A DNA stretch of 64,000 nucleotides from Clostridia bacterium (GCA_014872655.1 WHHJ01000002.1:9770-73769), one strand, 5' to 3'. Counted from the stretch's first letter, positions 1 to 9,935 are shown. Notes: generated from the letters alone by a model not told the origin. Numbers and translations: made by a program.

Positions 1-22
1 GACGTTTCGGAGGAAAACGCCG

Positions 23-589
23 ATGAGTAAGCGTGGAGTGTTGTTTATTATTTCAGGCCCGTCCGGGGTAGGCAAGGATACGATTATTAAAGAGGTGTTA
101 TCTCGAACAGAGGACGTGAAATTGTCTGTATCGTGTACCACGCGTCCGCCTCGCGTGGGGGAGTTGCCCGGCGTAGATTATAATTTTGTTTCCAAAGATT
201 ATTTTGAGCAGTTGATTGCTCAAGATGCATTGTTGGAATATGCAGAATATTGTACCACATATTATGGAACGCCCAAAGAACCTGTAGAACAAATGCTTCA
301 AAACGGGATCGGCGTCATTTTAAAGATTGAGCGTGTGGGCATGGAAAAGGTGATTCGGATATATCCGGATGCGGTAACCATTTTTATTGAGCCGCCCAAT
401 ATGGAAGAACTCCGTCGCAGAATCGTTCGCCGAAATACCGACAGCCCGGAAGCTGTGCAAAAACGGTTGAAGCGTGCAGAAGAAGAGATCTCCTTGAGCG
501 GGGATTACAAACATCATGTGATCAGCGGCGAACTGGAGACGGCGATTGAAGAAGTTTGTTCCTTGATTCGTACATATATGGAAAAATAA
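23..589 (+). CDS. gmk: Guanylate kinase
   Basis: Phosphorylates GMP to GDP with ATP in the cytoplasm. The 188-residue length is slightly short for the family (about 200). The P-loop GPSGVGKD lies at residues 12-19, and the GMP-binding segment TTRPPRVGE with following DYNFV is conserved. The lid region is rich in Arg (RRRIVRR). The ATG is preceded by GGAGG at about 9 nt. It is the first complete gene of the operon that runs to thiN; only its leader is visible upstream, and remA would be the usual neighbour there. Family assignment is firm. Confidence 0.97.
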   Translation: MSKRGVLFIISGPSGVGKDTIIKEVLSRTEDVKLSVSCTTRPPRVGELPGVDYNFVSKDYFEQLIAQDALLEYAEYCTTYYGTPKEPVEQMLQNGIGVILKIERVGMEKVIRIYPDAVTIFIEPPNMEELRRRIVRRNTDSPEAVQKRLKRAEEEISLSGDYKHHVISGELETAIEEVCSLIRTYMEK

Positions 590-641
590 ATAAAATGATA
601 TAAGGAAAAGGATATAGATTTTAGGGAAAGAGGTTTTTGAA

Positions 642-854
642 ATGTTGTATCCGTGTATTGAACAATTAGTTACAGATAAAAGTTGTCAGTGTCGTTATTC
701 GTTGGTAATCGCCGTTGCAAAGCGCGCGCGGCAGATTGCGGAGATGAAGGCAGCAGAGGGTGAAAAATTGGAAGATCGGGCTGTTTCTTTGGCTGTTCGT
801 TCTTTTGCCGATCATGAAGTAACTTTTGCAGAAGACCGCAAACATGTCGACTGA
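642..854 (+). CDS. rpoZ: DNA-directed RNA polymerase omega subunit
   Basis: Small 70-residue subunit that assists assembly and stability of RNA polymerase by holding the beta-prime C-terminal region. The conserved SLVIAVAKRARQI segment at residues 20-32 is the omega signature. An AGAGG site lies about 8 nt before the ATG. It follows gmk by 52 nt, the standard Firmicutes order, and its last 11 nt overlap the chosen priA start, which suggests coupled translation. coaBC, which often sits between rpoZ and priA, is not here. Confidence 0.95.
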   Translation: MLYPCIEQLVTDKSCQCRYSLVIAVAKRARQIAEMKAAEGEKLEDRAVSLAVRSFADHEVTFAEDRKHVD

Positions 855-3282
855 ACATATCTTCGTTGCAATTGAAGATATTCCGTATTCGGCAGATAAA
901 TTATACGAATATGCATTGCCGGCTGAACTGCAACAGACAGTCTCAGTTGGAACGATGGTTTTATGTCCGTTTGGTGGAGGCAATCGAAAAGTTCGAGGAA
1001 TCGTATTTGATTTTGGACCTGCCAGTACAAACAAGGTAAAACAGATTTTTGATGTGTATGATTTAAACGGATTTCTGACACAAGATCAGATCCGTCTTTG
1101 CCGTTATATGAAAAACAAATATTTCTGTACTTTTTTTGATGCGGCAAAGACCATGATGCCTGCCGGCGTCATTGGCGGCGTGGATCGGTATTACAGTTTA
1201 TGTGCTCCGTGTGCAGATCCCATGATCCAGGAACTTTTTGACCGGAATCAGAATTGGGTTTTGCAGAAAGAATTAGTCCGACAGCTGCCCAGACAGAAAT
1301 ATTATCAGGTATTGAAATGGGTTCGCGAGCATAAAGCGCGTGAAGTTTTAAAGTTTAAAAACATGGTTTCGGATCGAATGGCAAGTGTCTTTCAAATCAC
1401 CTCTGCAGGAGAAGTTTATGCCGCAGAGTGCAGAAAAAAACAGACAGAACTTGCCAAGAAGCATCTTGCCGTGTTGGATTTTTTAAAAGAAAATGATTCC
1501 TGTACTGCAAAAGAAATTTTGTATATGACTGGACTTTCGGCCAGTGTATTAAATACGCTCCGAAAACGTGGAATGGTATCGGTTACGGTTGCTGAACAAT
1601 TGCGCGATCCGTTGATGAATAAATCTTTGGAATATAATCCGCAGCCGGTCGTATTGAACGATACTCAAAAACAAGCCGCTGAGGAAATTTTAAAAAACAG
1701 CCAAACAGGAAAAACACATTTATTGTACGGGGTAACCGGAAGCGGCAAAACGCATGTTTTTATGGCTGTCATTGACGAGCTGCTTGCGAGAGGAAAATCT
1801 GCGCTCGTACTGTTGCCGGAAATTTCTCTGACACTTCAGATTATCGAACGGTTTTATCGGCATTACGGACCCCAGTTGGCCGTTTTGCATAGCGCTCTTT
1901 CAGCAGGCGAGCGTTATGATGAATATAAAAGAATTCGCAGCGGGCATGCCAAGGTGGTAGTAGGCACACGATCTGCCGTATTTGCGCCCATGCAGGATTT
2001 GGGCATTATCATTATCGATGAAGAACAGGAACATACCTATAAATCGGATATGACTCCCAAATATCACGCCCGGGATATTGCCGCTTTTTTAGTTGCTCGT
2101 AAAAAGGCTCTGCTGGTGCTTGCTTCGGCAACGCCTTCTTTTGAATCTTATACTCGTGCGATGAGGGGAGCCATCGGATATTCGGAACTGTCGGGCAGGT
2201 TTAATAAACAGCCCTTGCCGAAAGTATTAGTTTCAGACACGGCAATGGAACAGGTTCAGGGGAATCTGTCCTTGATCAGTACAACGTTGGCTACAGAACT
2301 GCAAAAAAATTTAGAACAACAGGAACAAACGATTTTATTTATGAATCGCAGAGGATATAATTCTTTTGTTTCCTGTCCCAAGTGCAAATTTGTTTTTCGT
2401 TGCCCAAACTGCGGGATCGCATTGACTTATCACAGCGTGAACGACCGCCTGGTGTGTCATTACTGCGGCTACAGCCAGCCGGCTACGGGACACTGTCCGG
2501 ATTGCGGGGAGAAAACGTTGAGGTATTCCGGATTTGGTACACAAAAGGCAGAGTCTGAACTGCGTCAGTTCTTTCCGGGAATCCGTATTTTGCGTATGGA
2601 TGCAGACACGGTAGGCGGCAAATCGACTCGCGATGAAATTCTGACGGCGTTTGCCCGAAAAGAATATGACGTTTTGCTTGGCACCCAGATGATTACTAAA
2701 GGGCTTGATTTTCCGGATGTGACGCTGGTGGGCGTTTTGATGGCCGATATGTCGTTATATTCTTCTGACTTTCGCGCTTACGAAAAAACCTTTTCTCTGA
2801 TTACTCAGGTGGTTGGTCGTGCCGGCCGCGCACAAAAGCAGGGAAGAGCGGTGATTCAAACTTTTTCACCGGAACATATGGTTCTGGAATATGCGTTTCG
2901 GCAGGATTATAAAGGGTTTTATGCGGAGGAATCTGCGTTGCGAAAATCTCTTGTTTATCCGCCGTATTGCGATATTTGTCAAGTTGTTTTTTTAGCCGAC
3001 GGTGTTTCGGCGGCATTTGAGGGTGCGGAGGCCTTTGTACATAAAATCGAATTGTTGTTGCAGGATTCTCACTTCGATCAAGTTCCGGTTAGTATTATTC
3101 GTCCTCGACAAACGGCTGTTCCCAAGGTGGATGGGCGCGATCGGGTACGGGTTTTGATTAAGTGCAGGGACGATCTTCGGACGCGTGAGATGTTGAACGA
3201 GGCTTACTTATGGTTTTTAAAAGAAAAAGTATTTAAGAATACATCGATTTCGATGGATATCAATCCGTCAATGATTATATAA
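844..3282 (+). CDS. priA: Primosomal replication restart helicase PriA
   Basis: 3'-5' DNA helicase that recognises stalled forks and reloads the replisome. About 812 residues. Walker A GVTGSGKT is near residue 296 and the DEEQEH box (DEEH variant) near 392. A zinc-binding block with paired CxxC motifs (CPKCK, CPNCG, CHYCG, CPDCG) spans about 511-557. An in-frame TTG at 826 gives a longer frame, but the ATG at 844 overlaps rpoZ by 11 nt and starts the protein at MSTEHIFVAI, which matches PriA N-termini better. The start is moderately certain, the family certain. Confidence 0.95.
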   Translation: MSTEHIFVAIEDIPYSADKLYEYALPAELQQTVSVGTMVLCPFGGGNRKVRGIVFDFGPASTNKVKQIFDVYDLNGFLTQDQIRLCRYMKNKYFCTFFDAAKTMMPAGVIGGVDRYYSLCAPCADPMIQELFDRNQNWVLQKELVRQLPRQKYYQVLKWVREHKAREVLKFKNMVSDRMASVFQITSAGEVYAAECRKKQTELAKKHLAVLDFLKENDSCTAKEILYMTGLSASVLNTLRKRGMVSVTVAEQLRDPLMNKSLEYNPQPVVLNDTQKQAAEEILKNSQTGKTHLLYGVTGSGKTHVFMAVIDELLARGKSALVLLPEISLTLQIIERFYRHYGPQLAVLHSALSAGERYDEYKRIRSGHAKVVVGTRSAVFAPMQDLGIIIIDEEQEHTYKSDMTPKYHARDIAAFLVARKKALLVLASATPSFESYTRAMRGAIGYSELSGRFNKQPLPKVLVSDTAMEQVQGNLSLISTTLATELQKNLEQQEQTILFMNRRGYNSFVSCPKCKFVFRCPNCGIALTYHSVNDRLVCHYCGYSQPATGHCPDCGEKTLRYSGFGTQKAESELRQFFPGIRILRMDADTVGGKSTRDEILTAFARKEYDVLLGTQMITKGLDFPDVTLVGVLMADMSLYSSDFRAYEKTFSLITQVVGRAGRAQKQGRAVIQTFSPEHMVLEYAFRQDYKGFYAEESALRKSLVYPPYCDICQVVFLADGVSAAFEGAEAFVHKIELLLQDSHFDQVPVSIIRPRQTAVPKVDGRDRVRVLIKCRDDLRTREMLNEAYLWFLKEKVFKNTSISMDINPSMII

Positions 3283-3305
3283 TATGGATACGGGAAGGTT
3301 TTAAT

Positions 3306-3770
3306 ATGGCGATAAGAAATATCGTAAAAGAGGGCGACGAAGTTCTAAAAAAGGTTTGTCGGCCCGTAGATCGTTTTGACGATCATTTAAAGCAACTGGT
3401 TCAAGATATGAAAGATACTTTGACAAAGGCAAACGGATTAGGGTTAGCCGCTCCGCAGGTCGGTGTTTTGCGCAGATTGTTTGTGATGTTGGACGAAGAT
3501 GGGCAGACGATGGTGACGTGTGTAAATCCTGAAATTGTAAAGACTTCGGGCAGTCAACAGGCTAATGAGGGATGTCTTTCTGTCCCTGGCGTTTGGGGCG
3601 TCACGAATCGGCCTGCCAAGGTAACGGTAAAAGCGTATGACGAAAACGGAAATCCGTTTGAAATGACCCGGACGGGGATTACGGCCGTTTGTATCTGTCA
3701 CGAAACGGATCATTTAGACGGCATTTTGTTCCGGGAGCATGTGGTCGAGTATTTTGAACCCGAAGACTGA
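3306..3770 (+). CDS. def: Peptide deformylase
   Basis: Metalloenzyme that removes the formyl group from nascent N-terminal methionine. All three motifs are present: GLAAPQVG at 46-53, EGCLSVPG at 88-95 (metal ligand C90) and HETDH at 132-136 (ligands H132 and H136, catalytic E133). The length of 154 is typical. A GGAAGG site precedes the ATG. It lies 23 nt after priA and 25 nt before fmt; deformylase with methionyl-tRNA formyltransferase is a classic pair, since Fmt adds the formyl group that Def later removes. Confidence 0.97.
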   Translation: MAIRNIVKEGDEVLKKVCRPVDRFDDHLKQLVQDMKDTLTKANGLGLAAPQVGVLRRLFVMLDEDGQTMVTCVNPEIVKTSGSQQANEGCLSVPGVWGVTNRPAKVTVKAYDENGNPFEMTRTGITAVCICHETDHLDGILFREHVVEYFEPED

Positions 3771-3795
3771 TTAAAAAGTAAGGAATTATGGATTG

Positions 3796-4710
3796 ATGAG
3801 GATTGTTTTTATGGGGACATCGGATTTTGCCGTGTCCTGTTTAAATGCGTTACACGAGGCCGGGATGACGCCGATAGCCGTTGTTTCACAGCCGGATCGT
3901 CCGCGTGGACGCGGCTATGTGATGACGCCTACTCCGGTAAAAGCCCGTGCGCTGGAACTGGGGATAGAGGTCTATACGCCAGAAAATGCAAAAGATGGGC
4001 AATTATTGCACATTCTGCAGGACATCAAAGCAGATCTTTCGGTTGTGGTTGCGTATGGTCAGATTTTGCCGAAAGCCGTTTTGGATTGTCCTCGATATGG
4101 CAGTGTAAATGTTCATGCGTCGTTGTTGCCGATGTATCGCGGTGCCGCTCCGATTAACCGCGTACTGATGGACGGCTGTACTCAAACCGGCATCACAACC
4201 ATGTATATGGATGAAGGTTTGGATACCGGCGATATGATTTTGTCTGCATTAACAGATATTTCTGATGAGGACACGTTTGAAACATTACATGATCGGCTGG
4301 CACAGATGGGCGGAAATCTTCTGGTGGAAACGATCCGACAGATCGAGGCTGGGACTGCTCCGCGGATTCCTCAGGAAGGACCGACGTGTTACGCGCATAT
4401 GTTGCATACAGAAGATCGACGTATAGATTTTAACGATACGGTTAAAAATATAGTCAATAAAGTGCGGGGGCTCAGTCCTGTTCCCTGTGCGTTTTGTTTG
4501 TGCGAGGGCAAAAAGGTCAAGATATATCGCGCAGCGGACGCCGGATTTGATCGAGATTGTCCGATCGGAACGGTTGTTTGTGAGAACGGTTGTTTGTATG
4601 TAAAAGCACGAGACGGTTTTGTTCATATTCAGCAGTTGCAGGCTGAAGGGAAAAAACGTATGGATGACCAATGTTTTTTATGTGGCAATCATCCCCGCCA
4701 GTTTGAATAG
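3796..4710 (+). CDS. fmt: Methionyl-tRNA formyltransferase
   Basis: Formylates Met-tRNA(fMet) using 10-formyl-tetrahydrofolate for translation initiation. The N-terminal Rossmann formyltransferase domain begins MRIVFMGTSDFA; the catalytic N105 and H107 sit in SVNVHASLLP, followed by YRGAAPI and the GLDTGDM segment that carries the catalytic Asp. A C-terminal OB-like domain follows. The protein has 304 residues. A TTG at 3793 lies directly before the ATG and is less likely. The gene ends 6 nt before the next gene. Confidence 0.96.
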   Translation: MRIVFMGTSDFAVSCLNALHEAGMTPIAVVSQPDRPRGRGYVMTPTPVKARALELGIEVYTPENAKDGQLLHILQDIKADLSVVVAYGQILPKAVLDCPRYGSVNVHASLLPMYRGAAPINRVLMDGCTQTGITTMYMDEGLDTGDMILSALTDISDEDTFETLHDRLAQMGGNLLVETIRQIEAGTAPRIPQEGPTCYAHMLHTEDRRIDFNDTVKNIVNKVRGLSPVPCAFCLCEGKKVKIYRAADAGFDRDCPIGTVVCENGCLYVKARDGFVHIQQLQAEGKKRMDDQCFLCGNHPRQFE

Positions 4711-4716
4711 AGGTTC

Positions 4717-5406
4717 ATGATGCTTTATTTTATGGATTATTGGTACATCGTTTTGGTGTTGCCGGCAATTTTATTTTCTTTGATTGCACAGGCTTCGGTG
4801 CATTCTGCCTATAACAAGTACGGGCAAATTTTATCTCGCCGTGGAATGACCGGTGCAGATGTCGCGCGGCGTGTTTTGGAATTAAACGGGATTCAGGGGG
4901 TTCGAATTGAGTCGACAAGCGGGAAGTTAACCGATCATTATGACCCTCGGACAGATGTTATTCGTCTTTCCGAAGGGGTATATGGATCGTCTTCTGTGGC
5001 AGCATTAGGCATTGCGGCTCATGAGGCAGGACATACCTGTCAGCATCATCTCGGTTATGGGGCAATCAAAGTACGCAATGCTATTTTGCCGGTTGCCAAT
5101 ATTGGTTCGGCTGCGGCGATTCCGCTGGTTTTGATCGGAATTATTTTTAATTTTGGCGTTTTGATTAATGTCGGTATTATCTTTTTTGCCGCTGTTGTTG
5201 TATTTCAGTTGGTAACGTTGCCGGTAGAGTTTAACGCTTCGGCTCGTGCCAAAAAGGTTCTGGCTGCTGACGGAATGCTTTCAGGAGAAGAATTGGCGGG
5301 GGCGAAAAAGGTTTTAAATGCGGCGGCAATGACCTATGTTGCGTCTCTTGCTGTGTCGCTGATGCAGTTGGTTCGATTGTTAATTATTTCAAGAAACAGA
5401 GATTAA
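4717..5406 (+). CDS. YugP-type neutral zinc metallopeptidase
   Basis: Membrane zinc peptidase-like protein of the YugP (Zn_peptidase_2) family, 229 residues. HEAGH at residues 102-106 supplies the zinc ligands and catalytic Glu. An N-terminal membrane segment, two hydrophobic segments at about 125-170 and one near the C-terminus are visible. Conserved family features include the SAYNKYGQ segment and the VTLPVEFNAS stretch. It starts 7 nt after fmt, at tandem ATG codons behind GAGG. In many Clostridia it sits between fmt and rsmB; rsmB is missing here. The substrate is unknown. Confidence 0.88.
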   Translation: MMLYFMDYWYIVLVLPAILFSLIAQASVHSAYNKYGQILSRRGMTGADVARRVLELNGIQGVRIESTSGKLTDHYDPRTDVIRLSEGVYGSSSVAALGIAAHEAGHTCQHHLGYGAIKVRNAILPVANIGSAAAIPLVLIGIIFNFGVLINVGIIFFAAVVVFQLVTLPVEFNASARAKKVLAADGMLSGEELAGAKKVLNAAAMTYVASLAVSLMQLVRLLIISRNRD

Positions 5407-5416
5407 GGGAAGAAAA

Positions 5417-6448
5417 ATGGTAGATTTGTCAAGTTTGACGTATGAGCAACTGGAGCAGTATACCGATGGTCTGAAAGTGCCGAAGTTTCGTGCAAAACAG
5501 ATTTATCGGTGGATCAGTCGCGGTATTTTTGACTTTGAAGACATGACGGATTTGCCGAAATCTTTTCGTCAGCAGCTGCAGCAAACTTGCGTACTTGCTT
5601 CATTAAAAGTGCGCAGAAGATTGGTGGATCCCGACGATCAAACCGTAAAATATGTTTTTGAATTATCTGATGGTTTATTGATTGAGACAGTGGTAATGCA
5701 TTATAAACACGGAAATAGTGTTTGTATCTCTTCACAGGCGGGATGTCGGATGGGATGTCGGTTCTGCGCCAGCACACTAAAGGGAAAGCAGCGAGACCTG
5801 TCTGCCGGTGAGATGTTGGCTCAAGTCGCTTACGCTAATGCAGAGTTAGGGGTAGGACATATCGTTGTGATGGGCGTCGGAGAGCCATTGGATAATTATG
5901 ATTCCTTGCTGGTTTTTTTGCGAAATGTCAATCATCCGGAGGGCTTGAATATCAGTCAGCGGCATATTTCCGTTTCGACTTGCGGGCTTGTAGATAAAAT
6001 TCGCCAATTGGCAGATGAGAAGTTGCAGATTACGCTTTCGGTCTCTTTGCATGCCCCGGACAATGAAACAAGGAATCGTTTGATGCCGGTCAATCAGCGT
6101 TGGCCGATCGAGGAATTGATAGATGCCTGCCGGTATTATATACAGAAAACAGGCCGTAGGATTTCTTTTGAGTATACATTGGTAAAAGATGTCAATGACC
6201 GTTTGAGCCATGCCCAAAAATTATATGAATTGTTAGCTGGGATGCTGGCACATGTAAATTTAATTCCTGTAAACTATGTGCAGGAGCGGGGGCTTTACCC
6301 GTCTGATAAAAATACGGTTCGTCAATTTTATGAATATTTGGATCACAAAGGAATGAATGTGACGGTTCGCAGAACTTTGGGCGGAAATATTGACGCCTCA
6401 TGCGGACAACTCAGATTGATGGAGGAACAAGATGAAGCTGTACGGTAA
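5417..6448 (+). CDS. rlmN: Dual-specificity 23S rRNA/tRNA adenine-C2 methyltransferase
   Basis: Radical SAM enzyme that methylates A2503 of 23S rRNA and A37 of some tRNAs at C2, using a methylcysteine intermediate. The [4Fe-4S] motif CRMGCRFC places Cys at 110, 114 and 117. MGVGEPLDNYDS is the conserved SAM-binding loop, and C329 near the C-terminus (ASCGQL) is the expected methyl-carrying cysteine. Length 343. GGGAAG precedes the ATG. The end overlaps the start of stp by 17 nt in another frame, indicating tight coupling. Confidence 0.97.
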   Translation: MVDLSSLTYEQLEQYTDGLKVPKFRAKQIYRWISRGIFDFEDMTDLPKSFRQQLQQTCVLASLKVRRRLVDPDDQTVKYVFELSDGLLIETVVMHYKHGNSVCISSQAGCRMGCRFCASTLKGKQRDLSAGEMLAQVAYANAELGVGHIVVMGVGEPLDNYDSLLVFLRNVNHPEGLNISQRHISVSTCGLVDKIRQLADEKLQITLSVSLHAPDNETRNRLMPVNQRWPIEELIDACRYYIQKTGRRISFEYTLVKDVNDRLSHAQKLYELLAGMLAHVNLIPVNYVQERGLYPSDKNTVRQFYEYLDHKGMNVTVRRTLGGNIDASCGQLRLMEEQDEAVR

Positions 6449-7175
6449 AACGGACGTAGGAATTGTCCGAAGCAGTAATCAGGATAATTTTGTAGTCCGG
6501 AATCTGGATCAAAACTGTGCATATGCCATTGTTTGTGACGGAATGGGCGGGCACAACGGCGGCAATATTGCCAGCGAACTTGCCGTGCGCAGTTTGGATA
6601 GTGCGTTGAGTGCGGGATACGATGCCTCAACACGAAATCGAAATGTCCGGAACTTGTTGAATAATGTGGTTCGACACGCGAACGGTACCGTGTATTCCGT
6701 TTCTTTAAAAGATGAGCATTTAAAAGGAATGGGAACAACCGTGGTTCTTGCCTATGTGGTGGATGAGCAGCTGTATGTGGCGCATGTGGGTGACAGCCGT
6801 GCTTATTTATTTGAAAATGGTAAGATGCGTCCAATCACAAAAGATCACTCCATTGTGCAGCAGATGTTAGATAGCGGCAAGATTACACCCGAAGAAGCGC
6901 GGGAGCATCCGTATCGACATATTATTACGCGTGTTGTCGGATTTACCGGAGAGGCAGAACCTGATATCGGGGTTTTTGATTTTACTCCTCAATCCATGGT
7001 TTTGCTTTGCTCGGATGGGTTGACAAATGTTTTGGAAGATGATCAGATCGAAGCGATTATTGCGAATACCCCCCATAATCAGGTTTGCTCGGAATTGATT
7101 CGGCAGGCCAATCAAGGCGGCGGTCCGGATAATATAACGGTCGCTATCATAGCCGGTGAAGATGAGGGCGTATAG
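6432..7175 (+). CDS. stp: PP2C-family serine/threonine phosphatase
   Basis: Mn-dependent phosphatase that reverses PrkC phosphorylation. Conserved PP2C motifs are present: D8 and SNQDN near the N-terminus, CDGMGGHNGG at about 35-44, GTTVV, HVGDSRAYL, the TKDHS segment, LCSDGLTN and GGPDNIT near the C-terminus, giving the metal-binding Asp set. The 247-residue single-domain form is typical of Firmicutes Stp/PrpC. Its GGAGG site lies inside rlmN. It ends 13 nt before prkC, the usual phosphatase-kinase pair. Confidence 0.95.
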   Translation: MKLYGKTDVGIVRSSNQDNFVVRNLDQNCAYAIVCDGMGGHNGGNIASELAVRSLDSALSAGYDASTRNRNVRNLLNNVVRHANGTVYSVSLKDEHLKGMGTTVVLAYVVDEQLYVAHVGDSRAYLFENGKMRPITKDHSIVQQMLDSGKITPEEAREHPYRHIITRVVGFTGEAEPDIGVFDFTPQSMVLLCSDGLTNVLEDDQIEAIIANTPHNQVCSELIRQANQGGGPDNITVAIIAGEDEGV

Positions 7176-7188
7176 GAGGATACATAGT

Positions 7189-9057
7189 ATGGAAGATAAA
7201 CTTATCGGAACCGTTTTGGATGATCGGTATTTGATTCGCGAAATCATCGGTACAGGCGGCATGAGTATTGTCTATAAAGCGCTGGATAATACAGACCAGA
7301 GATATGTGGCAATCAAAGTGTTAAAAGAAGAGTTTGTCCGCGAACCCAAATATCGGCGGCGATTTTTGAATGAGTCGCGAGCGATTGCCATTTTATCCAG
7401 TGAATATATTGTAGATGTTGTAGACGTGAATTTTGAAGGCGACGTGCAGTATATTGTCATGGAATATCTGGACGGCATCACGCTCAAACAGTATATCACA
7501 GACAAGGGACCTCTCGAGGTTGATGAGGCGCTGCACTATTGTAAACAGATTTTGCGGGCGCTGCGCCATGCTCATGAACGGGGCGTTGTTCATCGGGATA
7601 TCAAACCTCAAAACATCATGTTGATTAAAGATGGCAGAATTAAAGTGACGGATTTTGGCATTGCTCATATTTCCAATTTTGAAACTTCCTCCATGTCGGA
7701 TCTTGCCATCGGATCGGTTCATTATATCAGCCCGGAACAGGCAAAAGGAAAGCCGACAGATGAAACCAGCGATATTTATTCTACGGGTATTATTTTGTAT
7801 GAAATGATTACCGGTAATTTGCCTTTTGAAGCGGACACCGCAGTAGGGGTTGCGCTTAAACAGGTACAGGAAACAGCCGTGCGTCCGTCTTGGTATGTTC
7901 CGAAATTGCCTAAAGGTGTGGAACAGATCATTACAAAGGCTATGCGAAAAAGTCCTGCGATGAGATATCAGAATGCGGATGAGATGATTGAAGCGATTGA
8001 TTTATATATTGAAAATAATGACATTGTTTTTGATTATCCGGACGGGCCGGACGAGCCCGCCGCCATGAAGCAGCAAAAAGAAAAAGAGCAGAAATTCTTA
8101 AATTTTAAAAAGAAAATGATGCAAAATAAATTGCTGACCATGGGTGTAGGTGTTGCCGGCGCTTTGGTTTTAGTCTTGCTTGGCTTATGTATTATGCTGA
8201 TTGTGACGAATTCATTGTCGTCAACGAATGTGATCGTTCCGAATTTGGTCGGTCGATTATATTCTGATGTCAGCGAAGATAAAAGTGTCACGGATTCTTT
8301 TCAAATTAATTTGGTAGAGCGGACGAGCGATGAGCCTTCCGGAACGATTTTGGAACAAGATCCCAAACCGGATCGAAGCGTTCGCAGCGGCAGCGTGTTG
8401 ACGCTGTATGTCAGTGCGATCCGGGGAAATATTGAAGTGCCGGATTTGTCGGGAATGACTCTTGCACAGGCTAAAACGGAGTTGGTGAAGGCCGGTTTGA
8501 TGTATCAGGTACAGGAAAAAGTGGATCCGGAGTCCGAGGAAGGCATTGTTTTAGGCAGTGAGCCCCCAGCCGGTCAAAAAGCAGATTCTAATACGACGGT
8601 TATTATTTATGTCAGCACAAAAACTTCTGCAGAGTTGGTAAGTATCCCGAGTGTAGTCGGAAAGTCAAAAGCAGAGGCAGTTAATTTAATTACGGAAGCC
8701 GGCTTTGAATATTCTATTGAAGAATCGTACAGTGGTTCTGTTTCTGCAGGTATTGTTATCAGTCAGAAACCGTCGGGAACCGATAGCGTAGCACGAAAAG
8801 GTTCTACGATTGAGATTGTAGTTAGTTTGGGCCCAGCTCCGGTTGTGGAGGAAGATCCGCCACAGCAGGAACAAGATCAGGAGCAAACAGATCCTGAACA
8901 AAATCCAGAAAATCCTGATCCGGAAGTTCCCGGCGAGGAGACAGATCCTCCGGACTCCGGCGAGGAGACTCCGGATCCCGGGACAGATCCTGATGAGGGT
9001 GAAACAGGGACAGGTGATGGAGACACGTCTACGGAAGGTGGAGAAACCGCACAGTGA
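7189..9057 (+). CDS. prkC: PASTA-domain serine/threonine protein kinase
   Basis: Membrane eukaryote-type kinase that senses muropeptides or lipid II and controls growth, cell wall and spore germination. 622 residues. The kinase domain (about 1-275) has GTGGMSIVY, K43 in VAIK, HRDIKPQN at 135-142, DFG at 155-157 and the YISPEQ segment. One membrane helix lies at about 314-340. Three PASTA repeats follow (about 348-413, 415-480, 484-548), the first the most diverged. The last 70 residues are an acidic Pro/Asp/Glu/Thr tail. A GGAGGA site selects the ATG at 7189 over an in-frame start 33 nt earlier. Confidence 0.96.
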   Translation: MEDKLIGTVLDDRYLIREIIGTGGMSIVYKALDNTDQRYVAIKVLKEEFVREPKYRRRFLNESRAIAILSSEYIVDVVDVNFEGDVQYIVMEYLDGITLKQYITDKGPLEVDEALHYCKQILRALRHAHERGVVHRDIKPQNIMLIKDGRIKVTDFGIAHISNFETSSMSDLAIGSVHYISPEQAKGKPTDETSDIYSTGIILYEMITGNLPFEADTAVGVALKQVQETAVRPSWYVPKLPKGVEQIITKAMRKSPAMRYQNADEMIEAIDLYIENNDIVFDYPDGPDEPAAMKQQKEKEQKFLNFKKKMMQNKLLTMGVGVAGALVLVLLGLCIMLIVTNSLSSTNVIVPNLVGRLYSDVSEDKSVTDSFQINLVERTSDEPSGTILEQDPKPDRSVRSGSVLTLYVSAIRGNIEVPDLSGMTLAQAKTELVKAGLMYQVQEKVDPESEEGIVLGSEPPAGQKADSNTTVIIYVSTKTSAELVSIPSVVGKSKAEAVNLITEAGFEYSIEESYSGSVSAGIVISQKPSGTDSVARKGSTIEIVVSLGPAPVVEEDPPQQEQDQEQTDPEQNPENPDPEVPGEETDPPDSGEETPDPGTDPDEGETGTGDGDTSTEGGETAQ

Positions 9058-9935
9058 AGGGTGTCATTATAAAAGGCGTCGGCGGATTGTATTCAATAAA
9101 ATGTGGAGAGCAGATTTTGGAATGTCGGGCTCGCGGACGGTTTCGAAAAGAACAAATGACTCCATTAGTCGGCGATTTTGTGGAAGTGGCAGACGGTTGT
9201 ATTACGGAGATTTATGATCGAAAAAATGCATTGATTCGACCGGCCTGCGCCAATATTGATAAATTATTCTTAGTGACTGCTCTGTCATCCCCGGATCCTG
9301 TTATTTACAATATTGATAAAATGTTAGCGATTGCATATTATCATCATATTGAACCGATTTTAGTATTTAGTAAAAGTGATTTGCCGGATGTTTGTCATTT
9401 AAAACAGATTTATCAACAGGTGCCAATTAAGCAGGTATTTGTTTCGGATCGGTTGGACTGTACGGATGCACTAAATGTTTTAAAAAAGGAAATTCAAGGA
9501 TGTACCGTTGTGTTAAGCGGACTTTCCGGTGCAGGAAAGTCTACGCTGATGAATTTGTTAGGAGGGCTTTCCCTGCAAACGGGCAGTGTCAGCAAAAAAC
9601 TCGGAAGAGGGCGGCATACTACGCGCTCGGTGGAACTGTTTGAGTTGTGCGGAGGATATGTGTCTGATACGCCGGGATTCAGTAATCTGGAGTTGGATTA
9701 TTTTTCTATTAGCGATCGAAGTCTTTTAGCAGATTGCTTTCCGGAGTTTTTATCGTATCAGGGTACCTGCCGGTTTTCGGACTGTATGCATGGTAGCGAG
9801 CCTGGATGTTCTGTTGTAGAGGCGGTACACCGAGGTGAAATTGCAGCATCTCGTTGGGAGAGTTATCGAAAAATGTATGATCAATTAGGAGTTTTTGAAG
9901 CATGGAAGGAGAAAAAGAAACCGGAGTTGAAGTAA
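9054..9935 (+). CDS. rsgA: Small ribosomal subunit biogenesis GTPase RsgA
   Basis: Circularly permuted GTPase acting late in 30S maturation. It has an N-terminal OB-fold, then G4 FSKSDL, G1 GLSGAGKST at about 156-164, G3 DTPGF near 205, and a C-terminal zinc motif with Cys and His residues (CRFSDCMHGSEPGC). 293 residues. It begins with GTG in a 4-nt GTGA overlap with the prkC stop, behind GGTGGAG, so translation is coupled. rpe, which often lies between rsgA and thiN, is absent. Confidence 0.95.
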   Translation: MKGVIIKGVGGLYSIKCGEQILECRARGRFRKEQMTPLVGDFVEVADGCITEIYDRKNALIRPACANIDKLFLVTALSSPDPVIYNIDKMLAIAYYHHIEPILVFSKSDLPDVCHLKQIYQQVPIKQVFVSDRLDCTDALNVLKKEIQGCTVVLSGLSGAGKSTLMNLLGGLSLQTGSVSKKLGRGRHTTRSVELFELCGGYVSDTPGFSNLELDYFSISDRSLLADCFPEFLSYQGTCRFSDCMHGSEPGCSVVEAVHRGEIAASRWESYRKMYDQLGVFEAWKEKKKPELK